Part shown: positions 51,411 through 60,476 of the stretch, piece by piece | How the letters are laid out: each line of letters opens with the position of its first letter | How positions within the stretch are numbered: position 1 is the stretch's first letter | From: Sphingopyxis sp. L1A2A | GTDB taxonomy: Bacteria; Pseudomonadota; Alphaproteobacteria; Sphingomonadales; Sphingomonadaceae | Reading direction: 5' to 3' | Length of the DNA: 64,000 nucleotides | NCBI RefSeq assembly: GCF_005502465.1 | Contig: NZ_SCOT01000001.1 | Location: 62,001 to 126,000, forward strand | Program-made: the position numbers and the translations under genes | The notes under the pieces: generated by a model | What the model was told of the DNA's origin: nothing | What the model saw: the letters and a program-made list of their open reading frames with translations, nothing else | Databases searched by the model: none

Positions 51411-53090
51411 TCAGCGGCGCCGCCGGGCGAGCTGATAGTCGTACAGCGACGGCGCCGCGGCGACCGCCTGCCCGGTTCCCGCGATATAGGGTGCCGGGGT
51501 GTAATGAACGTCGATCGCGCGGTTGGCGTGCAGCCCGACGATCCGTTCGCCAGGGCCCTCCAGCCCGCTGGTGATCCGCACCGTTGCGCCGGCCGGGACA
51601 TCGTCCGGCATCACCAGCCGCGCGTTCCATATCGTGTTGTAAAGTCCGTGACCCGGCTTCCAATAGGGCGCGCCGCCGCCGACCCACAGTTGATAGTCCC
51701 AAACGCCTTTTGCCTGTTTCGGATCGATGTGCATCACGATCTGGTCGAACAGATTCTGATGGTTCGACCCGCTGTGCTGATCGATGATCGCGTCGCGGGT
51801 GACCACCGAGCGCAGGAACACCGACCGCGTCGAGCGGGTGTTGACGCTGAGCGGATGGATCACCGGATTTTCGACCTTCAGATCCTTGACCAGCACATTG
51901 TGCACCGCGCCGACATGCACCGAATAATGGGCGCGGCGGTCGCCGGTCGTGGTGACGTCGGCGATGGTCAAATTCGCGGCATTGTCGGTCAGGATGCCGC
52001 TGTCCGACCGGTCGATCACCAGGTCCTTGATCCAGCCGTCGAACACCCCGGTCATATAGATGCCGTTATACCCCTGCTCCAGATGATGGCCGAACGAGGG
52101 CGATTCGGGAAATTGCAGCCGCAGATTCTGGATGCCGACGTTGGTCAGATGTTTCCAGTTGGCGAGCACGGCGGGCTGGTCGGCGCGGACGTCGTGGAGC
52201 AAGGGGTCGCCCAGCGTCACCATGCGCCCGCGGATCGCCGCAATGCGCGTCATCTGCGCGACCACCGGGCGTTTGGGCGAGGTCCAGTGATGCGATCCTA
52301 TCGGCAAGTCGGTGTCGCCATAGAGCGACTTCAAAATCTGGCTGCGCGGGCCATCGACAGAAAACCATTGCAGCTGCACGACGTCGCCGACGCGCAGCTT
52401 CGCGGGATCATCGACGGTCAGGGCGCGGCCAAACTGCTTCCCCGATACGCCATTGGCCAGCAGCGGGTCGCGAACATCCTTGCTGCCGTCATAGGACACC
52501 GGCCGGGTGGTTTCGGGCCGGACGACGATCATCCCCCCGGCCCAGCTATATTCGGTGAACAGATAGTCGATATTCTGCTCGGGCTCGACCTGCCGCTTCT
52601 TCTCGCGCACCAGATAGTCGCGCAGCTCGTCGAAATCGCTGCTGTTGTCGATGATCTTGAGCGGGCGCGGGAACCACAGCTCGCTGCCGCCCGGGCCGCT
52701 GCCCGCGCCGTCGAGGACGATGTCGCTGCGCGTGATCCGCAGCACTTCGGTGATCTGCGTCCGCCCTTTGGGAAAACGCAGCGTCACCTTGCCCGTCACC
52801 GCATTCGCCGCCGCCAGCGCGCGCAGCACCGCCTTGCTGTCGTCGAGTCCGTCGTCGGCAACCGCGCCATGGTCGGTGACATCGACGATCGTCCCGCGAT
52901 CGGCGGGGATGGTCGCGAGGCCAAAGCCATAGCCGGCATAGCTGAAATCGGGCAGCGGGTTGGCCGCCGATACCGTGCGGTCGGACAAGATGGCGGGCAG
53001 CTGCTGCGCTTTCGCATATGCCGGAACCACCAGCATCGCGCCGAACAGCCATCCCAAAGCCCGGCACCCGCGTCGATTGCCCGACATCAT
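51411..53090 (-). CDS. Exported right-handed beta-helix protein, putative polysaccharide lyase
   Basis: 559 residues from the ATG at 53090 (a second ATG follows), signal peptide ending in AYAKAQ. The N-terminal half matches the pectate_lyase_3 type (VDVTDHGAVADDGLDDSKAVLRALAAAN, DIVLDGAGSGPGGSEL). The second half carries long single-strand repeats (IQNLRLQFPES, IKDLVIDRSDSGI, VKDLKVENP) and a C-terminal WDYQLWVGGGAPYWKPGHGLYN segment of the DUF4955 type, I believe. The enzyme's target is unknown; the place beside TonB receptor 2 suggests a pectin or related uronan. It follows that receptor gene by 32 bases. Confidence 0.8.
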   Translation of the reverse strand: MMSGNRRGCRALGWLFGAMLVVPAYAKAQQLPAILSDRTVSAANPLPDFSYAGYGFGLATIPADRGTIVDVTDHGAVADDGLDDSKAVLRALAAANAVTGKVTLRFPKGRTQITEVLRITRSDIVLDGAGSGPGGSELWFPRPLKIIDNSSDFDELRDYLVREKKRQVEPEQNIDYLFTEYSWAGGMIVVRPETTRPVSYDGSKDVRDPLLANGVSGKQFGRALTVDDPAKLRVGDVVQLQWFSVDGPRSQILKSLYGDTDLPIGSHHWTSPKRPVVAQMTRIAAIRGRMVTLGDPLLHDVRADQPAVLANWKHLTNVGIQNLRLQFPESPSFGHHLEQGYNGIYMTGVFDGWIKDLVIDRSDSGILTDNAANLTIADVTTTGDRRAHYSVHVGAVHNVLVKDLKVENPVIHPLSVNTRSTRSVFLRSVVTRDAIIDQHSGSNHQNLFDQIVMHIDPKQAKGVWDYQLWVGGGAPYWKPGHGLYNTIWNARLVMPDDVPAGATVRITSGLEGPGERIVGLHANRAIDVHYTPAPYIAGTGQAVAAAPSLYDYQLARRRR

Positions 53091-53122
53091 CACGGCTTCC
53101 CTCCTGCGACCCGGTCGATATT

Positions 53123-55732
53123 TCAAAACTTCGCCCTCACCCCGATCGAAAAGCGCCGTTCGGACAGGGCATAGCTGTTGAGCGCGGTCGGGTTGAAGTT
53201 GCTATATTCGGTGGTCGCCGATTTTTTCGGCATCAAATTCTGCGCTTGCAGCGACAATGCGATATTCTTGGTGATGTCGATGCCGATCTGGGCGTCGAGC
53301 TGCGAGCGCGAACCCACGAAGCTCGGCCGTCCTTCGGAAAATTCGAACACCGCCTCGTCACGGTAGTTATAGGCGAGGCGCGCCGAGAACGGGCCCTTTT
53401 CATAGAGACCGACCAGATTATAGCTGTTCTTGGACACCGCCACCAAGGGGAAACCGGCGTTATCCTCCGAATCCGAATAGGTGTAGTTGGCGATCACCCC
53501 CAAGCCGTCGAATGGCGAGGGCAGGAAGTCGGCAAACTGCTGGATGCCGATTTCAAACCCCTTGATCTTGGCGCTCGCCAGATTTTCGGGCCGCGAAAAG
53601 GTCAGCTCGCGCCCCTGCGGGTCGAGATTGGTATCGACCCCGGTGGTGACGAAGCTCGCGATGAAATCCTTCACATCCTTGTAAAAGACCGCGCCCGAAA
53701 TCAGCGAAGTCTTGCCCATATAATATTCAAAGCTGATGTCGGCCTGGGTCGAGATCGGCGGCTGGAGATTCACATTGCCGCCGGTGACCGACAGATTGGT
53801 GGCGTTGAAAAAGGTCGATGGGGCAAGGTCGGCGATCGAGGCACGCTGCATCGTCTGCGACCCCGAAATGCGGATCAGGAAATCGTCGCTGACATTGAAC
53901 GCGATATTCGCGCTGGGCAGCACATTGGTATAGCGGTTCTTGTCGGTGACCAGCGCGCTGACCGTCCCGACGTTGACATAGCTATCGACCGACAGCCGCG
54001 TGCTGGCGATCCGCACCCCGGCGTTGGCGCGATACGGGATGCCGGCAATTTCGCCCTCGCCCGACACCATCAGATAGGCGGCCAGCGTCTTTTCGCTGAA
54101 ATCATAATCGCGCTGCAAATTGGGCAGCAACGTCGATTTGTCGTTCGGGTTGGGATTGGGCTGCGCCGCCTGCGCGCGGGTGAAGACATAGTCAAAGGTC
54201 GGCGCGGTGCTGAGGAAGCTGCGCGGAAAGGTGCCGGGCAGATCGGCCAGGAAATCGCCGGCGCCCACCAGCCTCAGATAGGGCTCGATCTCGGTCCGCG
54301 TCGGGGTCACCTGGCTGCGATAGGCGTTCGACCGCGCGTGCAGGTCGGTATAGCGCGCCCCGGCCGAAATCGTCACGCCGCCGGCGGTTTCGTAACTGAC
54401 GTCGACTTTGCCCGTCCATTCCTCGAGCAGGCCGATCAACCGGTTGCTGCGCACGCCGTTGGTCGCGGGGTTGTATGAGGCATAATTGGCCGGGTTGAAC
54501 GGGCCGGTCAGGGTCAGCGACGGGATCGTCGTATCGCGGAAATCGAACGCGCCCGGGACCAGCGCGGTCCCCTGCAGCGTGATGATCTGGATCGTCTGGT
54601 CGATCGTGCCCTTGCTGTAATAGCCGTCGGCCTCGATCGTCAGCCCGCCGCTCTCATATTTCCCGTTGAGACCATAGAGAAAACTCTCGGTCGGCTCGTT
54701 GCGGATCTGGCCCGCGGTCGTGACGGTGCCATTGGCGTTGCCCGCGACGACGACGCCGTCCTCGACCACCCGGTTGGTGACCGGATTGGTGCCGGTGGGC
54801 ATGCGAAAGGCAAAAAAGTCCTGCTTCCGGCCGGTGGTCAGCTTGGAATAAAGCGCATCGGCGGTGACCGTAAATTCGGGGGTGACCTCGAACTGGACCG
54901 CGCCGTTCAGCCCGAGGCGCGAGCGATCGACGGTGAACTGCTCATATTGCAGCAGCACCGGGGTCTGGAACACCCCGCCGCCGGTTCCGGTGTAGGTGCG
55001 GTTCAGGAAATTGTTGCGCTCGAACGTCTGCGTCGTCGAGGTGCGCTTCTGATATTCGCCGGCAATCATGATGCCGATCCGGTCATCGGCGAATTTGGTC
55101 GTCGCAAAACCGGTGATTGCGGGCTCGAACTTGTCCGAATTTTCCGAATAGACCCCCTGGACGCGCAGCGAGGCGGTCGGCTCCTTGAAGCTCAGCGGTT
55201 TGGGGGTGACGAGGTTGACGGTGCCGCCCAGCCCGCCTTCGGCCTGGCTGGCGAGCGGGGATTTGCGCACCTCGAGCCGCCCGAACAGGCTGGAGGGCAC
55301 CGAGTCGAGCCCCGACGAGCGGCCAAGCTGGTCGTTTTCGGGCGGCGACAGCCGCGCCGACCAGCCGAGCAGGGTGCGACCATCGACCTCGACGCGCACC
55401 TGTTGCAGGCCGCGCACCGACACCGACTGGCCTTCGCCAAAGACGCGGGTGATCTGGACGCCGGTGACGCGTTGCAGCGCCTCGGCGACATTGGCATCGG
55501 GCAGCTTGCCGACGTCTTCGGCGGTGATGACGTCCATCACCTGCTCGGCGTCGCGCTTGATGTCGGCCGCCTGTTCCAGCGAGGCGCGAATCCCGGTGAC
55601 GACGATTGCGTCTTCCTCCGCCGGTGCCGCTGCATCCTGTGCATAGGCCGGCGACAGCGCATAGGCGGCGAGCGACGCGCCGCCTGCCAGCCTGGCCAAT
55701 ATGCGGACTCCGCCCTCTGCTCGAATAGCCAT
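53123..55732 (-). CDS. TonB-dependent receptor, pectin-locus transporter 2
   Basis: 869 residues from the second of two ATG codons (55732), six bases after GGGAGG. Signal peptide ends in SPAYAQD, then DAIVVTGIRASLEQA as TonB box region, plug blocks DVGKLPDANVAEALQRVTGVQI and VRGLQQVRVEVDGRTL, and a barrel ending RRFSIGVRAKF with the C-terminal Phe needed for outer-membrane assembly. Its first 34 residues resemble those of receptor 1. It probably imports the products of the beta-helix protein encoded next to it. Operator F lies 140 bases upstream. The open frame continues upstream without coding character. Confidence 0.95.
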   Translation of the reverse strand: MAIRAEGGVRILARLAGGASLAAYALSPAYAQDAAAPAEEDAIVVTGIRASLEQAADIKRDAEQVMDVITAEDVGKLPDANVAEALQRVTGVQITRVFGEGQSVSVRGLQQVRVEVDGRTLLGWSARLSPPENDQLGRSSGLDSVPSSLFGRLEVRKSPLASQAEGGLGGTVNLVTPKPLSFKEPTASLRVQGVYSENSDKFEPAITGFATTKFADDRIGIMIAGEYQKRTSTTQTFERNNFLNRTYTGTGGGVFQTPVLLQYEQFTVDRSRLGLNGAVQFEVTPEFTVTADALYSKLTTGRKQDFFAFRMPTGTNPVTNRVVEDGVVVAGNANGTVTTAGQIRNEPTESFLYGLNGKYESGGLTIEADGYYSKGTIDQTIQIITLQGTALVPGAFDFRDTTIPSLTLTGPFNPANYASYNPATNGVRSNRLIGLLEEWTGKVDVSYETAGGVTISAGARYTDLHARSNAYRSQVTPTRTEIEPYLRLVGAGDFLADLPGTFPRSFLSTAPTFDYVFTRAQAAQPNPNPNDKSTLLPNLQRDYDFSEKTLAAYLMVSGEGEIAGIPYRANAGVRIASTRLSVDSYVNVGTVSALVTDKNRYTNVLPSANIAFNVSDDFLIRISGSQTMQRASIADLAPSTFFNATNLSVTGGNVNLQPPISTQADISFEYYMGKTSLISGAVFYKDVKDFIASFVTTGVDTNLDPQGRELTFSRPENLASAKIKGFEIGIQQFADFLPSPFDGLGVIANYTYSDSEDNAGFPLVAVSKNSYNLVGLYEKGPFSARLAYNYRDEAVFEFSEGRPSFVGSRSQLDAQIGIDITKNIALSLQAQNLMPKKSATTEYSNFNPTALNSYALSERRFSIGVRAKF

Positions 55733-55871
55733 AATCATCCTCCCACCTCGCGGCAGAACGGTTCGTGCGAACCGCCTGCCAGGAATATTCCGGAGGGTTT
55801 TCCGTCCGGCCGTCGCCTTCGCGGTCGACCGACACATACCCTCGCCTGTCATTGGTTTGTTGCCGATATTG

Positions 55872-55883
55872 GTAACCGGTGTC
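55872..55883. promoter_or_regulatory. LacI-type operator F
   Basis: GTAACCGGTGTC, 140 bases before TonB receptor 2. Identical in its 12 bases to sites C and D. Confidence 0.78.
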
Positions 55884-55924
55884 ACGAATGATGGAAGACT
55901 TGCCACCCCCCTGTCAAGCCCTAA

Positions 55925-55955
55925 TTGTATGACAACTCCCCCACTTGTATGACAA
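55925..55955. promoter_or_regulatory. Two direct TTGTATGACAA repeats 20 bp apart
   Basis: Copies at 55925-55935 and 55945-55955, on the same face of the helix. Each is an imperfect palindrome (TTGTNNNACAA-like), which resembles sites of GntR-type regulators of uronate or sugar-acid genes. It could act on the receptor gene or on the efflux operon. Confidence 0.5.
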
Positions 55956-56096
55956 ATAGGCCGGGCAGGTGCAGCGGAAGAAAATTGTCGTAGTTTGTCG
56001 CAATTTCCGCATTGCGCTTGCATGGACCAATCCAATCGGTTGAATAGGCGCAATTCTTCCCCCGCCGCTCGGCGAGCCGATACGAGAAACATCCTT

Positions 56097-57278
56097 ATGC
56101 CGCAGAAGAGGTCGCTGTTGCTGGCCGGACTATGGTGCGCCGCGACCTTGTCGCTGGGCGCCTGTTCGGGGCAGGATGACGCAAACAAGAACGGCCGCGG
56201 CGCGCCGCAGGTTGGCTTTGTCGTCGTCAAGGTCGAAGCGGTGCCGGTCACCACCTCGCTCGGCGGACGCACCGTCGCGTTCGAGACCAGCGAAGTGCGG
56301 CCACAGGTCAATGGCCTGATCCGGCGGCGATTGTTTACCGAGGGCGGTTTTGTGCGCGCCGGGCAGCCGCTCTACCAGATCGATGCCAGCCTGTATCAGG
56401 CCGCGGTCGACCAGGCGTCGGCAAACCTCGCCAGCGCCCGCGCCAGCGCGCAGGCCGCCGACGAGCGCGTCCGCCGCTTCGCGCCGCTGGCCAAGATGCA
56501 GGCGATCGCCGAGCAGGATTATACCGACGCGCTGGCCGAGGCGCGCGTCGCGCGCGCCGCCGTGGCGCAAAACAATGCCGCGCTGGAAACCGCGCGGATC
56601 ACCCTGCGCTACGCGACGATCACCGCGCCGATCAGCGGCCGCATCGGCCGCAGCCTCGCCACCCCCGGGGCGCTGGTCAGCGCAAGCCAGGCGAGCCCGC
56701 TCGCGGTGATCCAGCAAACCGACCCGATCTATGTCGACATGCAGCAATCGAGCGCCGAACTCACCACCTTGCGCCAGGCGCTCGCCAGCGGCGGCGTCGC
56801 CGCGGGCAGCACGTCGGTGCGGCTGCGGCTCGAGGACGGCAGCGCCTATGGCTTTGCCGGCACGGTCCAGTTTTCCGACATCACGGTCAGCGAAGCGACC
56901 GGCACCGTCACCCTGCGCGCGCGCTTTCCCAATCCCAAGGGGGTGCTGCTGCCCGGCATGTTCGTGACCGCGCTGTTCGATCAGGCGGTCAACCCGCGGG
57001 CCATGTTGGTGCCGCAGGCGGCGCTCCAGCGCGATTTCGACGGGTCGGCATTTGTCTATCTGGCAGGCTCGGACAACAAAGCGATCCGCCGCAAGGTGAC
57101 CGCCGATCGCACGATCGGCGCCAATTGGGTGGTCACCGACGGGCTGAAAGCCGGCGAGCGCGTCATCACCCAGGGGGTCGGCAATCTGAAACAGGGCGCG
57201 CCGATCACGCCGGTGCCGGCCAGCAGCGTGCAGCGGGTGGGGGCGCCCGCGGCCAAGACAGCAGAAAAGAGTCCATAG
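56097..57278 (+). CDS. RND efflux periplasmic adaptor (membrane fusion lipoprotein)
   Basis: 393 residues from the ATG at 56097; the frame is open 34 codons further but those residues precede the signal peptide. The signal ends in LSLGACSG, a lipobox. The lipoyl halves are TSEVRPQVNGLIRRRLFTEGGFVRAGQPLY and ATITAPISGRIGRSLATPGALV, around a helical hairpin rich in Ala. It joins the inner-membrane pump to the outer-membrane channel, as AcrA does. The three efflux genes follow one another with gaps of six and minus four bases. No local regulator gene is present. Confidence 0.93.
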   Translation: MPQKRSLLLAGLWCAATLSLGACSGQDDANKNGRGAPQVGFVVVKVEAVPVTTSLGGRTVAFETSEVRPQVNGLIRRRLFTEGGFVRAGQPLYQIDASLYQAAVDQASANLASARASAQAADERVRRFAPLAKMQAIAEQDYTDALAEARVARAAVAQNNAALETARITLRYATITAPISGRIGRSLATPGALVSASQASPLAVIQQTDPIYVDMQQSSAELTTLRQALASGGVAAGSTSVRLRLEDGSAYGFAGTVQFSDITVSEATGTVTLRARFPNPKGVLLPGMFVTALFDQAVNPRAMLVPQAALQRDFDGSAFVYLAGSDNKAIRRKVTADRTIGANWVVTDGLKAGERVITQGVGNLKQGAPITPVPASSVQRVGAPAAKTAEKSP

Positions 57279-57284
57279 CCCCTC

Positions 57285-60200
57285 ATGTCCCGCCTGTTCA
57301 TCAACCGTCCCATCTTTGCCTGGGTGCTGGCGATCATCGTGATGCTGGGCGGGGTCGGCGCACTGTTCGCGCTGCCGATCGAGCAATATCCCGACATCGC
57401 CCCGACCCAGGTCAATATCCGCGCCAGCTACCCCGGCGCCTCGGCCGAGGCGATCGAGAACAGCGTCACCCAGGTGCTCGAACAACAGCTTACCGGCGTC
57501 GACGGGCTGCTCTATTTCAGTTCGCAATCCAGCTCGCGCGGGCAGGCGAGCATTACCGCGATCTTTGCCAAGGGGATCGATCCCGACATCGCGCAGGTCC
57601 AGGTGCAGAACAAGATCCAGTCGGCGATCTCGCGCCTGCCGGCGCAGGTGCAGCAGCAGGGGGTGCGCGTCACCAAGTCCAATTCGGACACGCTGCTGCT
57701 CGTCGGCGTCTATGACGAGACCGACACGCGCGCCAATGCCGACGTGTCCGACTTTATGACGTCGAACATCCAGGATCCGTTGTCGCGGGTCGAGGGGGTG
57801 GGCGACGTCAACATCTTTGGCGCCCCGCACGCGATGCGGATCTGGCTCAACCCGCAGCGGCTCGCCGCGGTGGCGCTGATGCCGAGCGATGTGATCGCCG
57901 CAATCACCGCCCAGAACAGCGAGGTCGCTGCAGGCGAGGTCGGCGGCCTGCCGTCACCGCAGGGCCAGATGCTCAACGCCACGGTCACCGCCCAGTCGCG
58001 CCTGCAAACCGTCGAACAGTTTGAAAATATCGTCCTCAAGACCGAGTCCGACGGATCGAGCGTGCGGATCAAGGACATCGCGCGGGTCGAAATCGGCGCC
58101 GAAAATTACAGCGTCATCAGCCGCATCAACGGCCACCCGGGCGCCGGCATGTCGATTTCGCTGTCGCCGGGGTCCGACGCGCTGGAAACCGCCGACCGCG
58201 TCAAGGCGCGGATGGCGGAGCTGGCCGCCGATTTCCCCGATGGCCTCGCCTATAGCTATGCCAATGATTCGACCGCTTTTATCAAATTGTCGGTTAGCGA
58301 AGTGCAGAAGTCGCTGTTCGAGGCGATCATCCTCGTCATCTTGGTCATGTTCGTGTTTCTGCAAAGCTGGCGCGCGGTGCTGATCCCGGCGATTGCGGTG
58401 CCCGTGGTGCTGCTCGGCACCTTTGCCATTTTCTATATCGCGGGGTTCAGCATCAACACTCTGACCCTGTTCGGGCTGACGCTGGCGATCGGGCTGCTCG
58501 TCGACGACGCGATCGTCGTGGTCGAAAATGTCGATCGATTGATGGAAGAAAATCCGGGGATGTCGGCGCGCGACGCGACGATCCAGTCGATGAAGGAATT
58601 GCAGGTCGCGCTGGTCGCGATCGGGCTGGTGCTGTCGGCGGTGTTCCTGCCGATGGCCTTTTTCGGCGGTTCGACGGGGGTCATCTATCGCCAGTTTTCG
58701 GTCACCATAGTGTCGGCGATGGCGCTGTCGGTGCTCGTCGCGCTGATCCTCAGCCCGGCGCTGACCGCGACGCTGCTCAAACCCAAAACGCATGGCGAAG
58801 CACCCACCGGCGGACGCTTGCCGCGCGCGCGCGCGCTGCTGGAACGCGCCAAGACCGGCTTCAACACCCGCTTCGACCATATTGTCGAACGCTATGTCGG
58901 CAGCGTCACCAAGGTCGTCGATCGCAAATGGCTGTTCCTGGGGATTTACGCGATCATATTGGTCGTGCTGGCCGTCCTGTTCCTGCGCCTACCCAGCGGC
59001 TTCCTGCCCGGCGAGGATCAGGGGCGCGTCCAGGTCCAGTTCCGCCTGCCCGCCGGCGCGACGCAGGCGCGGACCCTGGAAGTGCGCGACGCGGTCGAAA
59101 AATATATGCTGACCCAGGAAAAGGCGAATGTCGGGACATTGTTCCTCGTCGCCGGCGGCGGCGGCGGCGGCGCGGTGGGCCAGAACACCGGCCAGGGCTT
59201 CGTCAACCTGACCCATTGGGACGATCGCGAGGGCGCACAGAACACCGCCGACGCGATCGCCGAACGCGCGCGCAAGGCGTTCAGCGGGCTGCGCGATGCC
59301 CAGGTGTTCGCGCTGGTTCCGGGCGCGGTGCGCGGGCTGGGCGACAGTTCGGGTTTCACCATGCAGTTGCAGAATCGCGGCGGGATGAGCCGCGCGGATT
59401 TTGTCGCGGCGCGCGACCGCCTGCTCGCGATGGCCAATGCCAACCCCAAGCTGACCTCGGTGCGCCTCAGCGATTTGCCCGATGTCGCGACGCTGAAAAT
59501 CGACGTCGATACGCAGCGGCTGACCGCTTATGGCATCAACAACAGCGATGTGAATGCGACCCTGGCGACCGCATGGGGCGGCCGTTACGTCAATGATTTC
59601 ATCGACGAAGGCCGCGTCAAGCGCGTCTATGTCCAGGGCGACGCGCCCTATCGCGCCAAGCCCGAAGACCTGTCGCAATGGTATGTGCGCTCGGCCGATG
59701 GCGAGATGTCGCCCTTCTCGGCCTTTGCCCGCACCGGCTGGGCGACGACGCCCAGCAGCACCTCACGTTTTCAGGGCGTGCCCGCGTTTGAAATTTCGGG
59801 CCAGCCGTCGCCGGGCACCAGCTCGGGCGAGGCGATGGACGAAATGGAAGCCATGGCAGGGCAGATCGCCGGCACCAGCGTCGCCTGGTCGGGGTCATCG
59901 TTCCAGGAACGGCTGTCGTCGGGACAGGCGCCGTTGCTCTATGGCATCTCGCTGCTCGTCGTCTTTCTGTGCCTCGCGGCGCTTTACGAAAGCTGGACGA
60001 TCCCGCTCGCGGTCATCCTGATCATCCCGCTCGGGCTGATCGGCGCGGTCTGCGCGGTGTCGCTGCGCGGGCTGGAAAACGACGTCTATCTGCAGATCGG
60101 CCTGCTCACGACGATGGGACTCGCGGCGAAAAACGCGATCCTGATGATCGAATTCGCCGAACAGGAAGAACGCAAGGGCAAGCGCGTGATCGAGGCGGCG

Positions 60201-60476
60201 ATCGCCGCGGCGCGCATCCGCCTGCGCCCGATCTTGATGACCAGCTTCGCCTTCATCTTTGGCGTGCTGCCGCTGGCGATCGCGACCGGCGCCGGGGCCA
60301 ACAGCCGCGTCGCGATCGGCACGTCGGTGATCGGCGGCATGCTGACCGCGGCCTTCCTCGCGATCTTTTTCATCCCGCTGTTCTTTGTCCTCGTTCGCCG
60401 CGGGGTGCGTGACGGCATCGCCGCGGTTCGCGCGCGCTTTGGCAAGGATAAAGGCGCCGCCCAGGTGCCGGCATGA
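57285..60476 (+). CDS. RND efflux pump permease (AcrB/MexB-like, HAE1)
   Basis: 1063 residues. Start MSRLFINRPIFAWVLAIIVML is the family's first membrane helix. The proton-relay pair is in GLLVDDAIVVVEN near residue 405, and the porter domain has SAEAIENSVTQVLEQQLTGVDGL. A Gly-rich stretch VAGGGGGGAVGQNTG near 620 fits the switch loop region. It exports drugs, bile acids or solvents using the proton gradient. The pump type is multidrug HAE1, not metal HME, since the metal-site Asp/Glu pattern is absent. Confidence 0.96.
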   Translation: MSRLFINRPIFAWVLAIIVMLGGVGALFALPIEQYPDIAPTQVNIRASYPGASAEAIENSVTQVLEQQLTGVDGLLYFSSQSSSRGQASITAIFAKGIDPDIAQVQVQNKIQSAISRLPAQVQQQGVRVTKSNSDTLLLVGVYDETDTRANADVSDFMTSNIQDPLSRVEGVGDVNIFGAPHAMRIWLNPQRLAAVALMPSDVIAAITAQNSEVAAGEVGGLPSPQGQMLNATVTAQSRLQTVEQFENIVLKTESDGSSVRIKDIARVEIGAENYSVISRINGHPGAGMSISLSPGSDALETADRVKARMAELAADFPDGLAYSYANDSTAFIKLSVSEVQKSLFEAIILVILVMFVFLQSWRAVLIPAIAVPVVLLGTFAIFYIAGFSINTLTLFGLTLAIGLLVDDAIVVVENVDRLMEENPGMSARDATIQSMKELQVALVAIGLVLSAVFLPMAFFGGSTGVIYRQFSVTIVSAMALSVLVALILSPALTATLLKPKTHGEAPTGGRLPRARALLERAKTGFNTRFDHIVERYVGSVTKVVDRKWLFLGIYAIILVVLAVLFLRLPSGFLPGEDQGRVQVQFRLPAGATQARTLEVRDAVEKYMLTQEKANVGTLFLVAGGGGGGAVGQNTGQGFVNLTHWDDREGAQNTADAIAERARKAFSGLRDAQVFALVPGAVRGLGDSSGFTMQLQNRGGMSRADFVAARDRLLAMANANPKLTSVRLSDLPDVATLKIDVDTQRLTAYGINNSDVNATLATAWGGRYVNDFIDEGRVKRVYVQGDAPYRAKPEDLSQWYVRSADGEMSPFSAFARTGWATTPSSTSRFQGVPAFEISGQPSPGTSSGEAMDEMEAMAGQIAGTSVAWSGSSFQERLSSGQAPLLYGISLLVVFLCLAALYESWTIPLAVILIIPLGLIGAVCAVSLRGLENDVYLQIGLLTTMGLAAKNAILMIEFAEQEERKGKRVIEAAIAAARIRLRPILMTSFAFIFGVLPLAIATGAGANSRVAIGTSVIGGMLTAAFLAIFFIPLFFVLVRRGVRDGIAAVRARFGKDKGAAQVPA

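Larger units (their letters stand above)
55733..56096. other. 364-base gap between TonB receptor 2 and the efflux operon
   Basis: Besides the receptor's ribosome site it holds operator F and two direct repeats of TTGTATGACAA. I see no coding frame, hairpin terminator or inverted-repeat element in it. The two transcription units point away from each other, so both promoters must lie here; no clear -35/-10 pair stands out for the efflux genes. Confidence 0.7.

Noticed and set aside
55733-56311. N-terminal extension of TonB receptor 2 across the gap
   Set aside because: It would run through two operator-like sites and precede a perfect signal peptide with a good ribosome site at 55732.
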